Positions 9,389 to 18,539 of a stretch of DNA of 64,000 nucleotides are shown here, piece after piece; positions within the stretch are counted from its first letter, which is position 1, and each line of letters begins with the position of its first letter. The stretch is taken from assembly GCA_002381645.1 (NCBI GenBank), contig DFXE01000020.1, forward strand, positions 189,819 to 253,818, written 5' to 3'. The position numbers were made by a program, and so were the translations under genes. This DNA is from Bacteroidales bacterium UBA4116. GTDB lineage: Bacteria; Bacteroidota; Bacteroidia; Bacteroidales; Tannerellaceae. Under the pieces are notes generated by a model. It searched no databases and was not told the DNA's origin. It worked only from the letters and a program-made list of their open reading frames with translations.

Positions 9389-10120
9389 TTACAGGTACAT
9401 TTTCACTTTGTTGCGATCAGTCTGTACCGTTTCAAATTCCGAAGTAACGATACTGCTTCCCATAGGTACATCCGTATTACGGTACTCCATCCGGCTATGA
9501 ATAAGACTGCGGGCAGAGGTATGGAATTCCCTTGCTCCGGTCTCCGTTTCAATAAGCTCAATATTATTTTCCCTTACACCGCTTCCCGGCATGATAATTA
9601 TACGATCCTTAGCAAGTTTAACTAACCGGGTTATGAGAGGAATTCCTTTCACGGCATCCGATTGCTGCCCGGAAGTCAGTATCCGGTCACAACCCGCATC
9701 TATAATCTGCTCCATAGCTTCAAACGGGTCGCGGCATACATCAAATGCCCGGTGGAATGTTACAGACAAAGGTTTGGCGGCTAAAACGAGCTTTTTCAGT
9801 AATTTAATGTCGATATTTCCTTCTTTAGTAAGACAACCGAATACAACTCCATGGATATTTAATTCTTTCGCCATTTCGATATCATACAACATTGCCTGTA
9901 TTTCAGCCTGCGTATATAAAAAGTCACCACCCCTGGGGCGTATGATTATATTTATATCAATAGATGATGTGAGTTGCTGTGCTGCTTTTATTTCGCCATA
10001 ACTCGGAGTAGTACCACCTTCCGGAATGGAAGCGCATAGTTCAACACGCTTTGCTCCTCCCAATTCCGCTTCCAAACAACTTTGTGCTGAATTTGCACAA
10101 ATCTCAATAATACGATTCAT
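9389..10120 (-). CDS. cutC: CutC family protein
   Basis: A 243-residue TIM-barrel protein. The CutC signatures are present: the N-terminal IEICANSAQSCLEAELGGAKRVELC (in part), IIRPRGGDF near residue 60, SVTFHRAFDV near 120 and ILTSGQ near 146. CutC was named for copper homeostasis, but direct copper binding by bacterial members is disputed, so the role is uncertain. It is slightly shorter at the C terminus than many relatives. Monocistronic, divergent from the DUF3332 lipoprotein gene; a 15-bp direct repeat (TACTTATTGTATTTT) occurs at its 3' end and again 141 bp downstream at 9235-9249. Confidence 0.93.
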   Translation of the reverse strand: MNRIIEICANSAQSCLEAELGGAKRVELCASIPEGGTTPSYGEIKAAQQLTSSIDINIIIRPRGGDFLYTQAEIQAMLYDIEMAKELNIHGVVFGCLTKEGNIDIKLLKKLVLAAKPLSVTFHRAFDVCRDPFEAMEQIIDAGCDRILTSGQQSDAVKGIPLITRLVKLAKDRIIIMPGSGVRENNIELIETETGAREFHTSARSLIHSRMEYRNTDVPMGSSIVTSEFETVQTDRNKVKMYL

Positions 10121-10146
10121 ATGTTTATACCTAAATAATTGAAATG

Positions 10147-10154
10147 CAAAAATA
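10147..10154 (-). promoter_or_regulatory. -7 promoter box for cutC
   Basis: TATTTTTG on the minus strand, 26 bp before the cutC ATG. Confidence 0.5.
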
Positions 10155-10165
10155 CATTTAATTCA

Positions 10166-10196
10166 TTTGCGTACTTCATCAAAAACACTACCTTCG
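10166..10196 (+). promoter_or_regulatory. Promoter of the DUF3332 lipoprotein gene
   Basis: A -33 TTTG at 10166-10169 is separated by exactly 19 bp from TACCTTCG at 10189-10196, one mismatch from TAnnTTTG. This is one of the best-spaced promoters in the window; the leader would be about 24 nt. Confidence 0.6.
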
Positions 10197-10226
10197 CACA
10201 ATATATATTAATTTTATCAATTTATT

Positions 10227-10781
10227 ATGAAAAGAAAGAGTTTAACTTTACTGTTGGCTGCTACACTTACAAGCAGCATTCTATTTTCATCATGTATCGG
10301 ATCGTTTAATTTAAGTAATAAACTGTTATCATGGAATAAAGGAATTGATAGCAAGTTTGTTAATGAATTAGTTTTTATAGCGTTGTGGATAGTTCCAGTA
10401 TATGAAATTGCAATGCTTGCCGATATATTAGTAATTAATTCCATCGAGTTCTGGACAGGCGATAATCCGGTTGCAGATGCCGGTACGGTTAAGACTATCG
10501 ACGGTAAAGACGGTATTTATACGGTGGAAACAAGAGAAGACGGATACACTATTCAAAAAGAAGGTGACGAAAAAGTGGTTGACCTGAACTTTGATAAAGC
10601 AGCAAAAACCTGGAGTGTTGAGGCAGATGGAGAAAGTCATAAACTTCTTACATTTACCGATGGTGATGAAGTAGTAATGTATCTTCCTGACGGACAGGAA
10701 ATGAATGTTTCCCTAAACGAAGCAGGTGTGCTTGCTTTCAAACAAGTTACCACAAATTTCTCTTTCTACGCTGCCCGTTAA
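10227..10781 (+). CDS. DUF3332 lipoprotein
   Basis: A 184-residue lipoprotein. The signal peptide ends in a lipobox (ILFSSC, Cys22), so it is probably anchored in the inner or outer membrane. The DUF3332 hallmark is the segment after the lipobox: a hydrophobic helix VFIALWIVPVYEIAMLADILV and then the SIEFWTGDNPVA motif. The C-terminal half is a charged beta-rich domain (residues 95-184). Function unknown. Monocistronic, closed by a strong hairpin terminator 19 bp downstream. Confidence 0.85.
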   Translation: MKRKSLTLLLAATLTSSILFSSCIGSFNLSNKLLSWNKGIDSKFVNELVFIALWIVPVYEIAMLADILVINSIEFWTGDNPVADAGTVKTIDGKDGIYTVETREDGYTIQKEGDEKVVDLNFDKAAKTWSVEADGESHKLLTFTDGDEVVMYLPDGQEMNVSLNEAGVLAFKQVTTNFSFYAAR

Positions 10782-10799
10782 TTATTCAATTTAATATAT

Positions 10800-10843
10800 C
10801 AGGGACGGAAATTATATGATATAATTTCCGTCCCTGTTTTTTT
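10800..10843 (+). terminator. Strong intrinsic terminator after DUF3332, 26 bp before the beta-galactosidase ATG
   Basis: Arms CAGGGACGGAAATTATAT and ATATAATTTCCGTCCCTG pair perfectly around a 1-nt/short loop, followed by seven T. This is a long, unbroken stem. It lies immediately upstream of the next start codon, so it may also act as an attenuator. Confidence 0.9.
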
Positions 10844-10868
10844 CTTATAACCTTAAATCAAACGAAAC

Positions 10869-13800
10869 ATGAAACATTCAAGAATTGAATTTTTCCGGCT
10901 TCTCATTAGCGTGTTCCTTATTGGAGGAATGAAAGCACAGGCACAAGAAATATTAAAACCATATTGGCAGGATATTAAGACAGTTGCGGTAAACAAAGAA
11001 CCTCCACGCAGTTCATTTATGACATTTAACAAAGGAGACGGCGCTTATGGAGGACATTATGAAAACAGCTCTTATTATTTATTACTGAACGGAACCTGGA
11101 AATTCTTTTTCGTAAACGGATATAAAGACCTTCCCGATAATATTACTGATCCTTCGGTCAGTACGGAATCATGGGATGACATAACAGTTCCCGGAAATTG
11201 GGAGGTGCAAGGTTATGGCGTAGCCATTTATACAAATCATGGATACGAATTCAAACCCCGCAATCCCGAACCTCCGTTATTACCCGAAGAAAATCCGGTA
11301 GGTGTTTATAGAAGAGACATTGAGATTCCTCAAGAATGGGATGGAAGAGATATTTATCTTCATATCGCGGGAGCCAAATCAGGCTTATATGTATATCTTA
11401 ACGGAAAAGAAGTTGGATATAGCGAAGATTCAAAAAATCCGGCGGAATTCCTTATTAACTCATTTCTTAAACCCGGTAAGAATGTTTTAGTATTAAAAAT
11501 ATTCCGCTGGAGTACCGGATCCTATCTCGAATGTCAGGACTTTTGGCGGATAAGCGGAATCGAACGTGATGTTTTTTTATATTCACAGCCTAAAATTGCC
11601 ATAAATGATTTTCGGATTGTTTCAACATTGGATGATAAATACAAAGACGGTATATTTAAACTGGCCATTGATCTCAAGAATCATACTACCGACGCCAAAG
11701 AACTCACCATCGGATACGAATTACAGGATTCAAAATTTAAGACTATTGCCAAAGAAGAACAAAAAATATGGGTTAGCCCCAATCGCATAACTACTGCTTC
11801 GTTTGAAAAAATACTGCCCGATATCCCTCAATGGTCTTCCGAATATCCCAATCTGTTTCAGTTATATATGACAGTGGAAGAAGACGGCGAAGTAACAGAA
11901 GTCGTGCCTTTTAACGTAGGATTTCGCCGTATTGAAATAAAAGAGTCCGATCAGATAGCCCAAAACGGAAAACCATATACTTTACTTTACGTCAACGGTC
12001 AGCCGATAAAATTAAAAGGGGTAAACATACATGAACATAATCCGTTAACCGGCCATTACGTGACAAAGGAATTAATGCATCAGGATTTCGAACTTATGAA
12101 ACATTATAATATAAATACCGTCAGGCTGGCACATTATCCTCAAGACAGGAGATTTTATCAATTATGTGATGAATACGGATTATATGTTTATGATGAAGCT
12201 AATATCGAATCACATGGCATGTATTATAATTTGAGTAAAGGAAGAACATTAGGTAATAATCCCGAATGGTTGCCGGCACACCTGGATCGTGTGAATAACA
12301 TGTACGAACGGAATAAGAACTTTCCTTGCGTAACGTTCTGGTCATTAGGAAATGAAGCCGGAAACGGATACAATTTTTATGAATCATACCTGGCTATTAA
12401 GAACAAAGACAGGCTTTTGATGGATCGTCCGGTCAATTACGAACGCGCACTTTGGGAATGGAATACAGATATGTATGTACCGCAATATCCAAGTGCCGCA
12501 TGGCTGGAAGATATCGGGCGGAAAGGAAGCGACCGTCCCGTCGTACCCTCTGAATATTCACATGCTATGGGTAATTCCAACGGGAATCTCTGGGATCAAT
12601 GGAAAGCCATCTATAAATATCCGAACCTGCAGGGAGGATACATCTGGGATTGGGTAGACCAGGGTATTATGGAAAAAGACGAGAACGGTAGGCAGTATTG
12701 GACATACGGTGGAGATTATGGAGTAGACGTACCAAGCGACGGCAATTTTCTTTGTAACGGATTAGTGGGCCCCGACAGACATGCGCATCCGGCATTGGCA
12801 GAAGTAAAATATGTACACCAGAATTTTGGTTTTGAAGCTGTTGATATCGAAAAAGGAATGTTTCGTATTACTAATCGCCACTATTTTACAAATAGCGATA
12901 AATTTTTATTCGAATACTGGATAACAGAGAATGGTAAAAATATAATGGGTAGCAAAATACCTTTAAAGTTGGCTCCGCAAACATCGGAGGTCGTTACCAT
13001 TTATCTTAAACACATTCATCCTAAACCTGGCATGGAATACTTCATAAATTTCAGAGTCAAAGCCAAAGAATCTCATAAAGGTATATACATCGACACTGTT
13101 GTAGCAGAAGATCAGTTCCTTTTACCTATCGACGCAGGTAAAAAAACACCACAAATAAGTGGTCCCGTATTAAATATCTCGACAACTGACGAAGAACATA
13201 TAATATCATCTTCCAAAGTTAATTTTACATTTAATAGAAAGACAGGGATCGTTAGTTCATATAAAGTGGATGGCACCGAATATTTCCACAACGGGTTTGG
13301 CATACAACCAAACTTCTGGCGTGCCCCTACTGACAACGATTATGGCAATGGAGCTCCCAAACGTTTACAGATATGGAAACAAAGCAGCAAAAACTTCCAT
13401 ATAGCAGATACCGAATTAAAAATAACAGACGGGAATGCTAAACTGAAAATAAACTATTTATTACCAGCCGGTAATTTATATATTATAAAATACAAAATAC
13501 ATCCTAACGGCGTGGTAAAAACAACTATTCGTTTTACATCAACGGAGATGAGTGAAACGGAAATAGAAATGTCGGAAGCAACGCGTACAGCAACTTTTAC
13601 CCCCGGAAATGAAAAGTCACGCAAAGAATCGGCACAACTTGAAGTCCCGCGTATAGGTATCAGGTTCCGCTTACCTGAAAAAATGAATCAGTTGCAATAT
13701 TACGGCAGGGGTCCTCATGAAAATTACATTGACCGGAATGCCGGAGCACTTGTAGGTTTGTACAATATACCGGTAGAGCTGATGTATATACCTTACGTCC

Positions 13801-14246
13801 GCCCCCAGGAGAACGGGCACAGGACTGACACCCGCTGGCTTGCTTTATCAGGAGATAAAACATCCGGTTTATTAATTCAAGCAGATTATGAACCGATAGG
13901 CTTTAATGCACTATTGAATTCGATTGAAGATTTCGATTCGGAAGAAGCGCTCCCCCACCCAAGGCAATGGAATAATTTCTCTGCTGAAGAAACTGCAAAC
14001 CGTAATGAAGAAGAAGCCAGGAACGTATTAAGAAGGATGCATCATATAAATGATATTACACCACGTGATTTTGTGGAGATATGCATTGATATGAAACAAC
14101 AGGGAGTTGCAGGTTATAATAGTTGGGGAGCACGTCCGGAACCGGGATATAATATTCCGGCCAACCACGAATATAACTGGGGATTTACAATAATACCGAT
14201 TGATAATAAAAAGAATATACAGAAAAACATAGGCTATATCTACTAA
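10869..14246 (+). CDS. Secreted beta-galactosidase, glycoside hydrolase family 2
   Basis: A 1,125-residue LacZ-like enzyme that hydrolyses terminal beta-galactosides, probably periplasmic: the signal peptide ends near MKAQAQ (residues 20-25). Domain order is the GH2 sugar-binding jelly roll (about 55-240), an immunoglobulin-like domain (245-350), the TIM barrel (about 360-650) and a C-terminal beta-galactosidase small-chain domain (about 810-1100). The acid/base Glu is in SLGNEAGNG (about residue 497) and the nucleophile Glu in PSEYSHAMGNS (about 561). No visible promoter fits in the 26 bp after the upstream terminator. A convergent terminator follows the stop. Confidence 0.93.
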   Translation: MKHSRIEFFRLLISVFLIGGMKAQAQEILKPYWQDIKTVAVNKEPPRSSFMTFNKGDGAYGGHYENSSYYLLLNGTWKFFFVNGYKDLPDNITDPSVSTESWDDITVPGNWEVQGYGVAIYTNHGYEFKPRNPEPPLLPEENPVGVYRRDIEIPQEWDGRDIYLHIAGAKSGLYVYLNGKEVGYSEDSKNPAEFLINSFLKPGKNVLVLKIFRWSTGSYLECQDFWRISGIERDVFLYSQPKIAINDFRIVSTLDDKYKDGIFKLAIDLKNHTTDAKELTIGYELQDSKFKTIAKEEQKIWVSPNRITTASFEKILPDIPQWSSEYPNLFQLYMTVEEDGEVTEVVPFNVGFRRIEIKESDQIAQNGKPYTLLYVNGQPIKLKGVNIHEHNPLTGHYVTKELMHQDFELMKHYNINTVRLAHYPQDRRFYQLCDEYGLYVYDEANIESHGMYYNLSKGRTLGNNPEWLPAHLDRVNNMYERNKNFPCVTFWSLGNEAGNGYNFYESYLAIKNKDRLLMDRPVNYERALWEWNTDMYVPQYPSAAWLEDIGRKGSDRPVVPSEYSHAMGNSNGNLWDQWKAIYKYPNLQGGYIWDWVDQGIMEKDENGRQYWTYGGDYGVDVPSDGNFLCNGLVGPDRHAHPALAEVKYVHQNFGFEAVDIEKGMFRITNRHYFTNSDKFLFEYWITENGKNIMGSKIPLKLAPQTSEVVTIYLKHIHPKPGMEYFINFRVKAKESHKGIYIDTVVAEDQFLLPIDAGKKTPQISGPVLNISTTDEEHIISSSKVNFTFNRKTGIVSSYKVDGTEYFHNGFGIQPNFWRAPTDNDYGNGAPKRLQIWKQSSKNFHIADTELKITDGNAKLKINYLLPAGNLYIIKYKIHPNGVVKTTIRFTSTEMSETEIEMSEATRTATFTPGNEKSRKESAQLEVPRIGIRFRLPEKMNQLQYYGRGPHENYIDRNAGALVGLYNIPVELMYIPYVRPQENGHRTDTRWLALSGDKTSGLLIQADYEPIGFNALLNSIEDFDSEEALPHPRQWNNFSAEETANRNEEEARNVLRRMHHINDITPRDFVEICIDMKQQGVAGYNSWGARPEPGYNIPANHEYNWGFTIIPIDNKKNIQKNIGYIY

Positions 14247-14254
14247 AGCAATAC

Positions 14255-14290
14255 AAAAGAGACTATCCAAAAACTTAGATAGTCTCTTTT
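14255..14290. terminator. Bidirectional intrinsic terminator
   Basis: AAAAGAGACTATC and GATAGTCTCTTTT pair around a 10-nt loop; the A/T-flanked stem works in both directions, serving the beta-galactosidase gene on the plus strand and the small lipoprotein gene on the minus strand. Confidence 0.85.
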
Positions 14291-14381
14291 ATTATAAAAC
14301 ATATTTACACCTAAAGAGAGAGTTACATGTACATTCGTTTTTAGATGCTCAGTTTATTACCCGCAGTCAATAGGCTAATGA

Positions 14382-14774
14382 CTAATCTTTGATTTTTTTG
14401 AACTCGTACCAATGCCCATTATTCTCCTGTATATATAGGGAGTCTTTGTTATTTTCAGGTATTCTGTAAAGTATATCCAGATCTTTTCGCTGTAATAAAA
14501 TGATTTGTGAATCCGTCAGTAAATAGTTGCCTAAATCTTCCTTACCTTCAAATTTCAGTTCATCCATTCCATTAATGTAGGCATAAAATTCGGTAATTAA
14601 TTTATCGTCTTTAAATTTATATACCAATGAATCTCTTTTACCAAATTGGCTAAGCCATGTTCCTTCAACAAGTTTATTGTCCAAATAAAGAGTATTATCA
14701 GGCTCGTTGTTATCACAAGAATAAAAACAAAATATAACTGATAATGAATAAAGAATTAATATTATTTTTTTCAT
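14382..14774 (-). CDS. Small lipoprotein of unknown function
   Basis: A 130-residue lipoprotein: the signal peptide MKKIILILYSLSVIFCFYSC ends in a lipobox Cys20 followed by DNNEPDN. The rest looks like a compact beta-rich lipocalin-like fold (VEGTWLSQFGKRDSLVYKF, then IILLQRKDLDILYRI), similar in layout to many Bacteroidales DUF-type lipocalin-like lipoproteins, but I do not recognise a family. I start at the ATG at 14774 because the upstream in-frame start adds 14 residues before the signal peptide. Single gene with about 145 bp to the phospholipase gene upstream. Confidence 0.7.
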   Translation of the reverse strand: MKKIILILYSLSVIFCFYSCDNNEPDNTLYLDNKLVEGTWLSQFGKRDSLVYKFKDDKLITEFYAYINGMDELKFEGKEDLGNYLLTDSQIILLQRKDLDILYRIPENNKDSLYIQENNGHWYEFKKIKD

Positions 14775-14919
14775 AAATATAGTTTTTAAGATGAGACTTA
14801 TACTTTTACTCCACAATCACATATAATATTTGTTTCAAGAATACCCTTTGCTTTATGTAGAACATATTCATTTAACTAAATAGAGATAAAGTAAAAAATA
14901 ACCTTATTAAATACCTTCT

Positions 14920-15768
14920 TTAATAAAAACTAAAGCCCTGAGGCGGTTTAATAACAAATCCAACACGTATATTACTGTGATATTCTTTATACTCCAATAA
15001 GTTCTCGCCATAACCGTTGTAATACTGCATGAAAAAAGCCTGGCTATGATTTTTCTTTAATTTATAACTGATTTCAACCTGGGTATTAAAGCTCGGTCTC
15101 CACGATTTGCGTTTGGTGAGTATTAGTCCAATATGTAAAAGCTCATTATTTGTCCGGAAATTTCCTGCTACCTGAAAAATACCGTTATAATTTAAAATGT
15201 CCTTGTTATTTCTTCCGTCGATAATAGGTATCCAACCCTTTAATTGCACCTCGAAATTACGGTTCAATTCTATATTACCCCCTAAAGTTACTTTATTCCA
15301 ACTCCGTGAATATCCTGCCACCTTACCGTTAGACTCATGCTCCAGCATTAAATAACCTTTACCAATGTACCTGTTCCGGTAGACTATCAGATGCCCTAAC
15401 CCAATTCCCGGATTAAAATTTATATCACGGATGGGAAGAGAATTTTCCAGTATATTCCAAAATGCTTTTTGGGTGTATTGCAGATATAAATAAGTGTTGA
15501 AAGGCAATGAACTTTTGGTAAGTCTCTGGGATATGCTCAACTGGAATTTTATGTCTGTATTATACCTGTCCGGTTTATCTCCCAACGGAATTCCACCTAT
15601 AAAATAATTATCTTTATATAAGGTAAAATAAGGCCCTTTTTCAATTTCACTCCGAATATGATCTGCATTATAATCAGACGGTTCCGACGTTCCGTACAAT
15701 TGGGCTGACAATGAATCTATACATATAAAAAGAACAAGTAAAGAAGAAATAGTTTTAGTCCTGAACAT
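14920..15768 (-). CDS. pldA: Outer-membrane phospholipase A (OmpLA/PldA family)
   Basis: A 282-residue outer-membrane beta barrel that hydrolyses phospholipids, normally restoring lipid asymmetry. A signal peptide (ISSLLVLFICIDSLSA) is followed by GPYFTLYKDNYF near the first strand. The catalytic His-Ser-Asn triad is visible in LEHESNGKVAGYSRSWNKV (His about 143, Ser about 145, Asn about 157), the family signature. It ends in FVIKPPQGFSFY, a barrel-type final strand. Divergent from the MutS-like gene across 87 bp that contain a -7 box for each. Confidence 0.9.
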   Translation of the reverse strand: MFRTKTISSLLVLFICIDSLSAQLYGTSEPSDYNADHIRSEIEKGPYFTLYKDNYFIGGIPLGDKPDRYNTDIKFQLSISQRLTKSSLPFNTYLYLQYTQKAFWNILENSLPIRDINFNPGIGLGHLIVYRNRYIGKGYLMLEHESNGKVAGYSRSWNKVTLGGNIELNRNFEVQLKGWIPIIDGRNNKDILNYNGIFQVAGNFRTNNELLHIGLILTKRKSWRPSFNTQVEISYKLKKNHSQAFFMQYYNGYGENLLEYKEYHSNIRVGFVIKPPQGFSFY

Positions 15769-15790
15769 ACCGGCTTATTGTTATAAGCTG

Positions 15791-15798
15791 CAAATATA
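15791..15798 (-). promoter_or_regulatory. -7 promoter box for pldA
   Basis: TATATTTG on the minus strand, 22 bp before the pldA ATG. Confidence 0.5.
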
Positions 15799-15842
15799 AA
15801 TTAAATTCAACAGCATATTTAACATCTGTGATATTATTTAAA

Positions 15843-15850
15843 TACCTTTG
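15843..15850 (+). promoter_or_regulatory. -7 promoter box for the MutS-like gene, implying a leaderless start
   Basis: TACCTTTG is a perfect TAnnTTTG but ends only 5 bp before the ATG at 15856, so transcription would begin at or next to the start codon. Confidence 0.45.
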
Positions 15851-15855
15851 CGGGC

Positions 15856-17649
15856 ATGGATAAAGTATTTGATTATTACAGAAGTAACATTGAGGCTTAT
15901 ACGCGCCGGGTAAATAATTTACAGAAAAAGATTCATTTAATGGGCACGATCCGTTTACTGATCGTAGCAGCGGCAATCGTTTCAATTTGGTTTTTACGGG
16001 CGCAGGACTGGCGAATAATAGCAGGTGTGACATTACTTTATTTCATACCTTTTATCGGGCTGATGATTTATCATAATTTCCTCGCCGGTAAAAAATCGTA
16101 TGCCGAAACGTTAATCCGTCTCTGCTCTGATGAGCTGAAAGGGCTGGATTATGATTTCAGCGCTTTCGACGGGGCTTCCGATAAAATTGACGGCGAACAT
16201 TCATTCAGCCTCGATCTCGACATATTCGGTGAACGTTCTTTTTTTCAATCCGTAAACCGTACGGTTACCCATATAGGCCGTGAGTTATTAACGGAATGGA
16301 TCCGTAAACCTTTAACAGATAAAACAGCTATCCTGAACCGTCAGGAGGCGATAAAAGAATTAGCTACCCTCACCCGGTTACGACAGCACTTTTATGTAAG
16401 CGGAACCCTTCAGCCCGGAAAGAAAAACGATGTGAATTTATTATCCAGGCTGACAGACGCGCCGGCTTATTTCGCCAATACTAATTTCTGGAAACTATCC
16501 ATCTGGATCATTCCTGCTCTCTGGGTAGTAATTTTTGTCTGCCTTATGTTTAATCTCATAAATTTTTCTCTATTCGGAATTATATTTATCGTCAGTTTTT
16601 TACTGGCCTATATACCCATCAAAAGAATAAACGAATTACACCAGACCGTAAATAAACTTGAGCAAATACTGAAATGCTACTCTCTTCTGATGAAAAGCAT
16701 TGAAGGAGATTCTTTCAAATCTTCACTTCTTTCGAACATAAGCAATGAATTAGTCGACGAAAAATATACGGCATCACAAGCGATAAAGAAACTTTCATCG
16801 CACATTGGAATTTTAGATCAGCGTGGCACCATGACAGGGATCATTTTAAATATTTTCACGTTCAGGGATATCCGTGCCTCTATTGCGATCGAAAAATGGC
16901 AATTGCATTACGGAAAAGAAACCGCTAAATGGTTTGATGCATTAGCACAGTTCGACGCATTAAGTTCCCTTGCCGGTTTTGCCTTTAACCATCCCGATTA
17001 TATTTATCCTCAGATTGCAGAATCCTATTTCAAAATGGAAGGTAAAGCATTGGGACATCCTTTGATTCGGCGCGAAGTCTGTGTTAAAAATGACATATCG
17101 ATTGAAAAAAATCCCTGGTTCCTGATCATTACCGGAGCCAATATGGCCGGTAAGAGTACATATTTAAGGACAATTGGAATAAATTTTTTATTATCCTGCA
17201 TAGGAGCGCCTGTTTGTGCAGATGAGCTGGTGGTTTATCCGGCTAAAATCGTAACCAGTTTACGTACATCCGATTCGCTGGTAAGTAATGAATCGTATTT
17301 CTTTGCCGAACTCAAACGTCTAAAAATGATTATAGACAGGCTGAAAGAAGGTGAAAAGTTGTTCATCATCCTCGATGAAATACTCAAAGGAACAAATTCC
17401 GTCGATAAACAAAAAGGTTCTTTCGCCTTAATGAAACAGTTAATAACCTACGATACCTGCGGAATTATAGCTACCCATGACCTGGCATTAGGTTCGCTCG
17501 AACAAGATTTCCCCGATCAGATAAAGAATTACCGTTTTGAAGCAGACATAACAAATAATGAGCTAACCTTCTCTTACAAACTTCGTGAAGGAATAGCTCA
17601 AAATATGAATGCCAGTTTCCTGATGAAAAAAATGGGAATTACTTTATAA
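15856..17649 (+). CDS. Membrane-anchored MutS-family ATPase
   Basis: A 597-residue MutS-related protein that is not MutS1: it lacks the mismatch-recognition domain I. Two transmembrane helices lie near residues 34-50 and 55-73, and another pair near 215-260. A MutS lever/clamp-like helical part spans about 265-410. The C-terminal ABC-type ATPase carries Walker A TGANMAGKSTY (about 430-440), Walker B FIILDEILKG and the signature IATHD. This architecture is common in Bacteroidetes, but its role is not established and mismatch repair should not be assumed. Monocistronic; start discussed under its promoter. Confidence 0.85.
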   Translation: MDKVFDYYRSNIEAYTRRVNNLQKKIHLMGTIRLLIVAAAIVSIWFLRAQDWRIIAGVTLLYFIPFIGLMIYHNFLAGKKSYAETLIRLCSDELKGLDYDFSAFDGASDKIDGEHSFSLDLDIFGERSFFQSVNRTVTHIGRELLTEWIRKPLTDKTAILNRQEAIKELATLTRLRQHFYVSGTLQPGKKNDVNLLSRLTDAPAYFANTNFWKLSIWIIPALWVVIFVCLMFNLINFSLFGIIFIVSFLLAYIPIKRINELHQTVNKLEQILKCYSLLMKSIEGDSFKSSLLSNISNELVDEKYTASQAIKKLSSHIGILDQRGTMTGIILNIFTFRDIRASIAIEKWQLHYGKETAKWFDALAQFDALSSLAGFAFNHPDYIYPQIAESYFKMEGKALGHPLIRREVCVKNDISIEKNPWFLIITGANMAGKSTYLRTIGINFLLSCIGAPVCADELVVYPAKIVTSLRTSDSLVSNESYFFAELKRLKMIIDRLKEGEKLFIILDEILKGTNSVDKQKGSFALMKQLITYDTCGIIATHDLALGSLEQDFPDQIKNYRFEADITNNELTFSYKLREGIAQNMNASFLMKKMGITL

Positions 17650-17691
17650 GCGAATAAACATACACATCTCAATAATGACGCTGTACAATTT

Positions 17692-18486
17692 TCACTTATT
17701 ATAATATTTCATCGCTTCAGGCAAATAACCCTGAATTTCCCGGATACGGTTTGCGTCGCTGGGGTGTGTACTCATAAATTCGGGAGACTGTCCCGATTTA
17801 CCTTGTGCCATTTTGGTCCAGAATGTAATCGCAGCGTTTGGATTATAACCCGCCATAGCCATAAAGATCAGCCCCATATGGTCGGCTTCGTATTCGTGTT
17901 TTCTGGAATACGGCAACATAACTCCGTATTGAGCGCCTAAACCATATACCGTATTGGCAACTGTTTGTACCGCAGAAGAAGTACCGCTGATGGCTGTTCC
18001 TAAGATAGCACTACCATACTCAGTCATAAGCTGTGTACTCATACGTTCATTGGAATGCTTCGCTACCGCATGGGCTACCTCATGTCCCAATATAGCAGCC
18101 AGCTCGTCATCCGTAGATGTGTATGGCATAATACCTTCATAAACCACGATTTTACCACCAGGCATGCAAAAAGCATTCACCTGGTCACTTTGTACCAAAT
18201 TGAACTCCCAGGAAAACTTGGCGACTTCAGACTCCAATCCATTCGCTTTTAAGTATGCCTCGGTTGCCGCTGCAATATTCCGTCCCACACGTACTACTTT
18301 TTCTGTCATCGCCTGATTTCTGGATACTTTTGCCTCCTTCATAAACTCACTGTACTGAGTGAGGCTACTGGTTATTACATCCTGGTCGGATACTAATAAG
18401 ACCTGCCTTCTTCCGGTTAACGGGACGCTTCCACAGCTACTTAACAGTAAAAGGCCCGTAATAAATAAACCAACTAACTTTTTCAT
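17692..18486 (-). CDS. M48-family lipoprotein metallopeptidase
   Basis: A 264-residue zinc peptidase related to LoiP/YcaL and the catalytic part of BepA. A lipobox (LLLLSSC, Cys18) anchors it to a membrane facing the periplasm. The zinc-binding HExxH is LGHEVAHAVAKHS at about residue 135, and the third ligand is probably the Glu of YEADHMGL near 205. It lacks the TPR domain of BepA. Such enzymes degrade misassembled outer-membrane proteins. Convergent with the MutS-like gene. Confidence 0.92.
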   Translation of the reverse strand: MKKLVGLFITGLLLLSSCGSVPLTGRRQVLLVSDQDVITSSLTQYSEFMKEAKVSRNQAMTEKVVRVGRNIAAATEAYLKANGLESEVAKFSWEFNLVQSDQVNAFCMPGGKIVVYEGIMPYTSTDDELAAILGHEVAHAVAKHSNERMSTQLMTEYGSAILGTAISGTSSAVQTVANTVYGLGAQYGVMLPYSRKHEYEADHMGLIFMAMAGYNPNAAITFWTKMAQGKSGQSPEFMSTHPSDANRIREIQGYLPEAMKYYNK

Positions 18487-18514
18487 GTTCTTCTAACGTT
18501 AAAATTATATTATG

Positions 18515-18522
18515 CAAAAATA
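18515..18522 (-). promoter_or_regulatory. -7 promoter box for the M48 peptidase gene
   Basis: TATTTTTG on the minus strand, 28 bp before the ATG. Confidence 0.5.
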
Positions 18523-18539
18523 TTTCTTTTTGTAATATA

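Noticed and set aside
10869..14246. Beta-galactosidase as the enzyme of the SusC/D locus
   Set aside because: It lies more than 5 kb from the sigma-factor gene that begins the locus, with several unrelated genes on both strands between.
15856..17649. Assignment as mutS (mismatch repair)
   Set aside because: It lacks the mismatch-recognition domain and has membrane helices; only the ATPase and part of the clamp are shared with MutS.
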